Source of the DNA: Alloyangia pacifica
Lineage (GTDB): Bacteria; Pseudomonadota; Alphaproteobacteria; Rhodobacterales; Rhodobacteraceae
Length of the DNA stretch: 64,000 nt
Assembly (NCBI RefSeq): GCF_900116195.1
Contig: NZ_FOZW01000002.1
Location: forward strand, 248,001-312,000
Direction of reading: 5' to 3'
In this document: in pieces, positions 59,458-64,000 of the stretch
How positions within the stretch are numbered: the stretch's first letter is position 1
Layout: every line of letters starts with the position of its first letter
Position numbers and translations under genes: made by a program
Notes under the pieces: generated by a model
What the model saw: only the letters and a program-made list of their open reading frames with translations
What the model was told of the DNA's origin: nothing
Database searches by the model: none

Positions 59458-61863
59458 TCAGGTCTTCGGCAGGGCGTAGGCGATGATCCAATCCGCCTGG
59501 TCGAAGGGATTGTAACGGGCCCCTCCGGCGGTCAGCACCACATACTGTCGCCCGTCCTTGCCGATGTAGGTCATCGGCGCGGCCTGCGAGCCCGAGGGCA
59601 GACGGCCCTTCCAGAGGATGTCGCCGGTCTCGGTGTCATAGGCGCGCAGGTAGTAGTCCTGGGTGCCCGAGTGGAACGACAGACCCGACTTGGTGGTCAC
59701 GAGACCCGCCATCCCCGGCATGCCGATCTGCGCCTTCAGCGGGCTCTTGCCCAGCGTGCCGAGCGGCGTGTCCTCGGAGGTGCCCGCCGGCTGCTGCCAG
59801 GCGATCTCGCCTGTCGCCAGGTCGATGGCCGAGACCATGCCCCAGGGCGGCGTGATGCAGGGCACGCCGAGCGGCGACATGAAGTTGCGCAGGTCGTGGC
59901 CATAGGGCAGGCCGAACTGCGGCGAGCGCCCGTGCGAGTTCATCACCAACTCGTCGGTCTGGCCATACTCCTCGCGCGGGATCAGCCAGTTTACCGTCGG
60001 CATGCGCATGTCGACCACAAGCATGCGGTTGCGCGTCTGGTCATAGGACACCGACGCCCAGTTGAAACCGCCGCCGTTGCCCGGGTTCATCAGGGTCTTG
60101 TCGGTCGACTGCGTGGTGAACTCACCCTCGTAGCGGTAGCTCTTGAACATGATGCGGCAGAGCATCTGGTCGATCGGCGTGGCGCCCCACATCGAGGCTT
60201 CGGTCAAATGGTCCGCCGCGATGGTCGGCATCTCGACCGAGTAGGGCTGCGTTTCCGAGTAGTACTCGCCCTCGATCTTGCCGTCCGAGACAGGGACGGG
60301 CTTTTCCACGACCTTCTTCAACGGCTCCCCGGTGCGGCGGTCGAGCACGAAGATCTGGCCGCGCTTGGTGACCTGGATCAGCGCCTTGTCGGTGCCGCCC
60401 TTGCCGTCGGGAATATCGGCCAGCGCCGGCTGGGCCGGCAGGTCGTAGTCCCAGATGTCATGGTGCACGGTGCGGAAGTGCCAGGCCTCGCGCCCGTCCT
60501 CGAGGTTCAGCGCCACCACGGCCGAGCTGTACTCGTCATCGAAGTCCCGACGTGCGCCGCCATAGTAGTCCGGCGTGGCGTTGCCCATGGGCAGGTAGAC
60601 CATGCCCAGCTCTTCGTCGATGGCGATGCCGGTCCAGACGTTCGGCGTGCCCTTGGTGTAGCTCTCGCCCTCGGGCGGCAGCTTGGTGATCTCGGGGTTG
60701 CCGAGGTCCCAGGCCCAGTCCAATTCACCGGTCAGCGCATTGAAGGCGCGGATCGCGCCCGAGGGTTCGCCGCGGCTGATGTTGTCGGCCACCCAGCCGC
60801 CCAGCACGATCTTGTCACGCCCGACGAAGGGCCCGGTGGTCTGCGCGAGGAAGCCCGGCAGCGGGGCGACCTCGGCGGTCTCGTCAAGGTCGCGCTGCGG
60901 CACCAGCTGCGTCATGCCGATGCTCAGATCGACCGTGCCGCCCTCGCCGAAGCTCTCGCAGAGCTCCCCCGTCTCGGCTTTCAGCGCGATGAGGCGCATG
61001 TCGGTGGTGGTCATCAGGATGCGCGGGCCACATTCGTCGCCCGCGGGCGGCGCGTAGTAGCCCATGGTCCGGCAGCGCTTCCACAGCGGCGAGGTGCCCT
61101 TGGGGTCGTACTGCCACTTGATCTCGCCGGTGGTGCCATCGAGCGCGGTCACCTGCGAGGCGGCGGCGCATTGGTAGAGCGTGCCATCGACGTAGAGCGG
61201 CGTGTTCTGGTCCTGCTTGCTCTCGGACTGGTCGGCGATGAAGCCGGTGCGTGCGGTCCAGGCGACCTCGAGCTGACCCACGTTCTCGGGGGTGATCTGC
61301 TCGGCGGTGGAGAAGCGGGTGCCCTCGCTGGTCTTGCCCCAGGACAGCCAGCTCTCGCCGGAGGCCGCGGTGGCGGCAGAGACCTCGCCGGGCACGATGG
61401 GCAGATCGTTCTGCACGACGTTGTGCGGCACGAACATCAGGCCGAGAAAGACGGCGAAGCCGGCCAGCATCGCGAGACCGCCAAAGCGCAGGCCGCGCGC
61501 GCAGGCGGGCTTGCCCTCGTGGCGCCGGGCGGCGGGCAGCAACAGCAATGCCAGCGCGGCCATGAAGATCGGCGCGACGAGGCGCGGGACCAGCGCCCAG
61601 AAATCAAGCCCGGCTTCCCAGAGTGCCCAGAGGACAGTGCCCGCGAAGAGCGCGAGGAAGAGGGTCAGGCCCGCGGCCCGTCCCCTGAAGCAGAGCACGG
61701 CGGAGGCGAGCATCAGCAGACCGGCGATGCCGTAGTACCACGAGCCGCCAAGGCTGATCAGGTAGATGCCGCCGGCGGACAGGACCAGCCCGACGACGGC
61801 GAGTAGAAGTCCGAAGGCCCAGAGCAGGGCAGGCGGACGGGAACGTTTTGCGACCTCGGTCAC
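59458..61863 (-). CDS. Membrane-bound PQQ-dependent glucose/quinate-type dehydrogenase
   Basis: An 801-residue protein with GTG start (GGGAG upstream). Residues about 10-145 contain five hydrophobic helices, the membrane anchor and quinone site of mGDH-type enzymes. The periplasmic beta-propeller follows with repeats (YKTG-like ALDGTTGEIKWQYDP, FNALTGELDWAWDLGN, AIDLATGEIAWQQP). VHHDIWDYDLPAQP and QVTKRGQIFVLDR are diagnostic for this group. It oxidises a sugar or polyol (glucose, quinate or similar) and passes electrons to ubiquinone. PQQ synthesis genes are not in the window. Confidence 0.92.
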   Translation of the reverse strand: MTEVAKRSRPPALLWAFGLLLAVVGLVLSAGGIYLISLGGSWYYGIAGLLMLASAVLCFRGRAAGLTLFLALFAGTVLWALWEAGLDFWALVPRLVAPIFMAALALLLLPAARRHEGKPACARGLRFGGLAMLAGFAVFLGLMFVPHNVVQNDLPIVPGEVSAATAASGESWLSWGKTSEGTRFSTAEQITPENVGQLEVAWTARTGFIADQSESKQDQNTPLYVDGTLYQCAAASQVTALDGTTGEIKWQYDPKGTSPLWKRCRTMGYYAPPAGDECGPRILMTTTDMRLIALKAETGELCESFGEGGTVDLSIGMTQLVPQRDLDETAEVAPLPGFLAQTTGPFVGRDKIVLGGWVADNISRGEPSGAIRAFNALTGELDWAWDLGNPEITKLPPEGESYTKGTPNVWTGIAIDEELGMVYLPMGNATPDYYGGARRDFDDEYSSAVVALNLEDGREAWHFRTVHHDIWDYDLPAQPALADIPDGKGGTDKALIQVTKRGQIFVLDRRTGEPLKKVVEKPVPVSDGKIEGEYYSETQPYSVEMPTIAADHLTEASMWGATPIDQMLCRIMFKSYRYEGEFTTQSTDKTLMNPGNGGGFNWASVSYDQTRNRMLVVDMRMPTVNWLIPREEYGQTDELVMNSHGRSPQFGLPYGHDLRNFMSPLGVPCITPPWGMVSAIDLATGEIAWQQPAGTSEDTPLGTLGKSPLKAQIGMPGMAGLVTTKSGLSFHSGTQDYYLRAYDTETGDILWKGRLPSGSQAAPMTYIGKDGRQYVVLTAGGARYNPFDQADWIIAYALPKT

Positions 61864-61944
61864 GGATGGTTCTCCCTCGGTTTCCAAGATGACGAGCGTG
61901 CGGACCGGTCGCCAACGGCGTCCGGGCATATGTCACGCTCAAAA

Positions 61945-61981
61945 ATGACCAGCGGTCATGATTATTGTGACCACTGGTCAT
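61945..61981. promoter_or_regulatory. Two tandem 15-bp dyads, probable repressor operator
   Basis: ATGACCAGCGGTCAT at 61945-61959 and GTGACCACTGGTCAT at 61967-61981, centres 22 bp apart (two helical turns). Outer arms AAAATGACCAG and CTGGTCATTTT also pair across the whole element. It lies 81 bases upstream of the PQQ dehydrogenase start and 70 bases after the BCCT stop, so the dehydrogenase is the target. The TGACC-N3-GGTCA form fits a TetR-type dimer pair. Confidence 0.75.
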
Positions 61982-62050
61982 TTTCAAGGAGCCGAGTGCG
62001 GCTTTGCCGCGAGGTCATGGCGTGCAAGGTCTGCGAAGATGGCGGGGCGC

Positions 62051-63646
62051 TCAGGCGCCCCGCACCAGGTGCCGCATCACCGACAGGAACATTCCGGCAA
62101 GGACCACCGAGAAGGGCAGGGTCATCACCAGCATCGCGTCGCGGATCGCGCCGATGCCCCCGGCGGCGATGATCGCCCCGGTGAGCGCCGCGATGGCCAC
62201 CGCCCAGAGCATGGAGTGCAGCGGCGTCTCGCCGAGCGGGCTGCCGCCCGCGCCGATCGCCTTGATGGCGATGATCGCGGCGGTGGAAGAGGCCATGATC
62301 AGCACCACGAACAGCAGCGTCAGCGCCCCGGTCATCAGCGCCGCCCCGGTCGGCCCCAGCATGACATTGACCGCCGCGACGATCCGGTAGGCATGCTCGG
62401 CCTGCAGGATCGCTCCCCCGGCGCGGCCGTCGATCTCCATGAGCAGCGCCGAGCCGCCGGTGCCCGAGAACCACACGAAGCACATGAGCGATGGGCCGAG
62501 CATCGCGCCGAGCACGAACTGCCGCACCGTGCGCCCCTTGGAAATGCGCACGAGGAACAGCCCGACGAAGGGTGCGAAGGCGATCCACCAGGCCCAGTAG
62601 AAGATCGTCCAGTCGCCCTGCCAGACGTGCCGGGCGCTGTCCTGCACCGGGTCGTAGAGCATGACGATCTGGCTCGGCAGGGTCTCGACATAGCGCTGAA
62701 CGCTTTCGGCGAAGACGGAGAGGACTTCGGCCTTGCCCCCGAAGATCACGAAGACCGCCAACACCACGAAGGCCAGCGCGATGCCGCAATGCGACGTCCA
62801 TTTCACGCCGCGCTCCATGCCCGAGACGATCGAGGCGATGGTGGCGGCAATGGCGAGAACCAGCGCGGTAAGCAGCGCCACCAGCGGCGGGTTGCCGGCC
62901 TGGTCGGCGAAGAACGGGCTGCCGGTCAGCTCCGACAGGCCGGAGCAGATGTGCTCCAGCCCCAGCACGATGGTGGTCGCGATGCCCGAGACCGTGGCGA
63001 GGATCGCCAGCACGTCGATCACGTCTCCCAGTCGGCCCTCGAGTCGCTTGCCGACCAGCGGCTCCAGCCCCGAGCGCATGGTCAGCGGATGCCCGTTTCT
63101 GTGGCACGCCAGCCCCAGCGCCAGCCCGACGATCACGTAGCTGCTCCAGGCCGAAAGGCCCCAGTGGAAGAAGACGAAACGCATCGCCGAGGGCAGGGTT
63201 TCCGCCTGCGCCGAGGGCGTGCCGCCCGCCATGATGTCGGGGTTGTTCAGAAAGTCAGAGACCGGCTCGCTGACCGAAAAGACGAGGATCCCGATACCGA
63301 TCCCGGCGCAGAACATCATCGCCAGCCACGAGAAGGTGCCGATTTCGGGCCGTGCCCCGGGCGGTCCGAGCCGCAATCGGCCCGAGACCGGCAGGCAGAT
63401 GACCCCGAGGTTGAACACCACGAAGGCGGCCAGAAGGTAGACGTACCATCCGGCAAAGCGGGTCAGCACCAGGTCCTTCAACATCTGCAGCTCGCGGGTC
63501 GCCATCGCCGGGGCCAGCAGGATCAGCAGCATCAGCGCAACGATCAGGGCCTTGGCGGTGATCGACACGGCCGGGTTGAATCCCCGGTAGAAGCCGGCGG
63601 GCACCGTCCTGAGCTGCAGCTGCGCGGTCTGGGTGTCTGTGGGCAT
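62051..63646 (-). CDS. BCCT-family betaine/choline/carnitine transporter
   Basis: A 531-residue transporter with about 12 helices. WLAMMFCAGIGIGILVFSVSEP carries the glycine-rich helix that binds sodium/substrate, FHWGLSAWSSYVIVG follows, and GDWTIFYWAWWIAFAPFVGLF is the family signature with the aromatic box (cited in parts). GAGGAGA precedes the ATG at 63646. It imports a quaternary amine such as choline or glycine betaine. It is upstream of the PQQ dehydrogenase on the same strand, but the operator between them suggests separate control. Confidence 0.93.
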   Translation of the reverse strand: MPTDTQTAQLQLRTVPAGFYRGFNPAVSITAKALIVALMLLILLAPAMATRELQMLKDLVLTRFAGWYVYLLAAFVVFNLGVICLPVSGRLRLGPPGARPEIGTFSWLAMMFCAGIGIGILVFSVSEPVSDFLNNPDIMAGGTPSAQAETLPSAMRFVFFHWGLSAWSSYVIVGLALGLACHRNGHPLTMRSGLEPLVGKRLEGRLGDVIDVLAILATVSGIATTIVLGLEHICSGLSELTGSPFFADQAGNPPLVALLTALVLAIAATIASIVSGMERGVKWTSHCGIALAFVVLAVFVIFGGKAEVLSVFAESVQRYVETLPSQIVMLYDPVQDSARHVWQGDWTIFYWAWWIAFAPFVGLFLVRISKGRTVRQFVLGAMLGPSLMCFVWFSGTGGSALLMEIDGRAGGAILQAEHAYRIVAAVNVMLGPTGAALMTGALTLLFVVLIMASSTAAIIAIKAIGAGGSPLGETPLHSMLWAVAIAALTGAIIAAGGIGAIRDAMLVMTLPFSVVLAGMFLSVMRHLVRGA

Positions 63647-63887
63647 GAAGCGGTCTCCTCGAAAAATTGGGGCTGGCGCGCCGAACCGTGCCGGGCAGGT
63701 GGCGTGAACGCGCACGCGACGCGTCTCCCTGAAGGGCAGACAAGATCGATTGGGGTGCGCGGCTTGCAGGCAGGGGAAGGGCAGGCGAACGCGCGGGCTC
63801 AAAGGCCGCGGCAAGCCTGCGGGCGAATTGTTGTGAGACTGTTTGAAAACGTGCCGCGCTGCTCTCGGGCGAGGCCTCTTGGCGGCG

Positions 63888-64000
63888 TCAGCGCTTCTGG
63901 CGCGCGCCGACGATGTGGCCCTCCTCCGGCGCGCCAAAGTCTCTGCGGCCTGTCTCACCCTCGAAACGGAGCACCGCACCCCGCGCCTCCAAGGTGCGAT
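63888..64000 (-). CDS. C-terminal end of an unidentified protein (5' end outside window)
   Basis: A frame open to the window edge ends with TGA at 63888-63890. It encodes 37 residues including VLRFEGETGRRDFGAPEEG, with soluble, charged composition. Alternative frames here contain stops or runs of Arg. Too short to identify; it may be the gene upstream of BCCT on the same strand. Confidence 0.4.
   Translation of the reverse strand, partial: RTLEARGAVLRFEGETGRRDFGAPEEGHIVGARQKR

Noticed and set aside
59272-61806. Open frame of about 840 codons on the plus strand opposite the PQQ dehydrogenase
   Set aside because: Same reason: the minus strand encodes a complete PQQ propeller enzyme, the plus-strand frame has no recognisable domain.
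1-64000. Mobile elements, CRISPR arrays, tRNA or rRNA genes, prophage
   Set aside because: I saw no transposase, integrase, repeat-spacer pattern, tRNA cloverleaf or rRNA sequence anywhere in the window.

Overview
The window is GC-rich (roughly two thirds G+C) and densely packed with catabolic operons, and every cluster is either a transporter, a dehydrogenase/kinase set or a local regulator. No ribosomal, tRNA, replication or cell-division genes are visible. Gene content (HyuAB, TTT and BCCT transporters, RpiR, DeoR and LysR regulators, a YagTSR-type molybdenum hydroxylase, membrane PQQ dehydrogenase) and codon use fit an alphaproteobacterium of the Rhodobacteraceae/Roseobacter type. The location is probably an accessory chromosomal region or a large replicon. 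That assignment is inference from content only.

Layout. 1-7.4 kb: an operon of hydantoinase A (cut by the window edge), hydantoinase B, a small 2Fe-2S protein, an FAD/BFD oxidoreductase, a tartrate/malate-type dehydrogenase and a succinate-semialdehyde dehydrogenase. 7.5-10.9 kb: methyltransferase, SDR, NCS2 purine/pyrimidine permease. 11-35 kb: a sugar/amino-sugar region made of GMC (pyranose-oxidase-like) and two Gfo/Idh/MocA oxidoreductases, two xylose-isomerase-like TIM barrels, RidA, NagB, CutC, an MFS sugar exporter-like protein, two M81 metallopeptidases, an RpiR regulator, an NTF2-like protein, a D-threonine-aldolase-like enzyme, an APH-fold kinase, a complete CUT1-type ABC importer, NagA, a ROK kinase and an SDR. 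35-42 kb: a DeoR-controlled RbsABC-type importer with ribulokinase and L-ribulose-5-phosphate 4-epimerase but no isomerase. 42-48 kb: a hot-dog-like biosynthetic protein, an epimerase, LysR, a DUF2235 hydrolase and a decayed metallopeptidase gene. 48-59.4 kb: TetR, a molybdenum aldehyde oxidoreductase (three subunits), AraC, a copper amine oxidase and a TctCBA tripartite transporter. 59.4-64 kb: membrane PQQ glucose-dehydrogenase-type enzyme, BCCT transporter and the tail of one more gene.

The most notable signal is regulatory. Four divergent intergenic regions (at about 13.7, 16.4, 22.2 and 30.5 kb) each carry two copies of a 13-bp near-palindrome of the form GAAAATCATTTTC. The two copies are 74, 74, 74 and 63 bp apart, so three spacings are identical and the fourth is about one helical turn shorter. 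One pair sits in front of the only RpiR gene in the window. I infer that this RpiR protein controls, probably by DNA looping, eight divergent transcription units covering about 24 kb (10,994-35,035). These would form one undescribed uptake-and-breakdown system for an amino-sugar-containing compound, perhaps conjugated to an amino acid or peptide and perhaps opened through a 3-keto sugar.

A second proposed module joins copper amine oxidase (amine to aldehyde) with the molybdenum aldehyde oxidoreductase (aldehyde to acid) and a TTT importer, with an AraC regulator between them. A gluzincin-type metallopeptidase gene at 46.3-47.8 kb looks inactivated by frameshifts, a stop codon and loss of its zinc motif.
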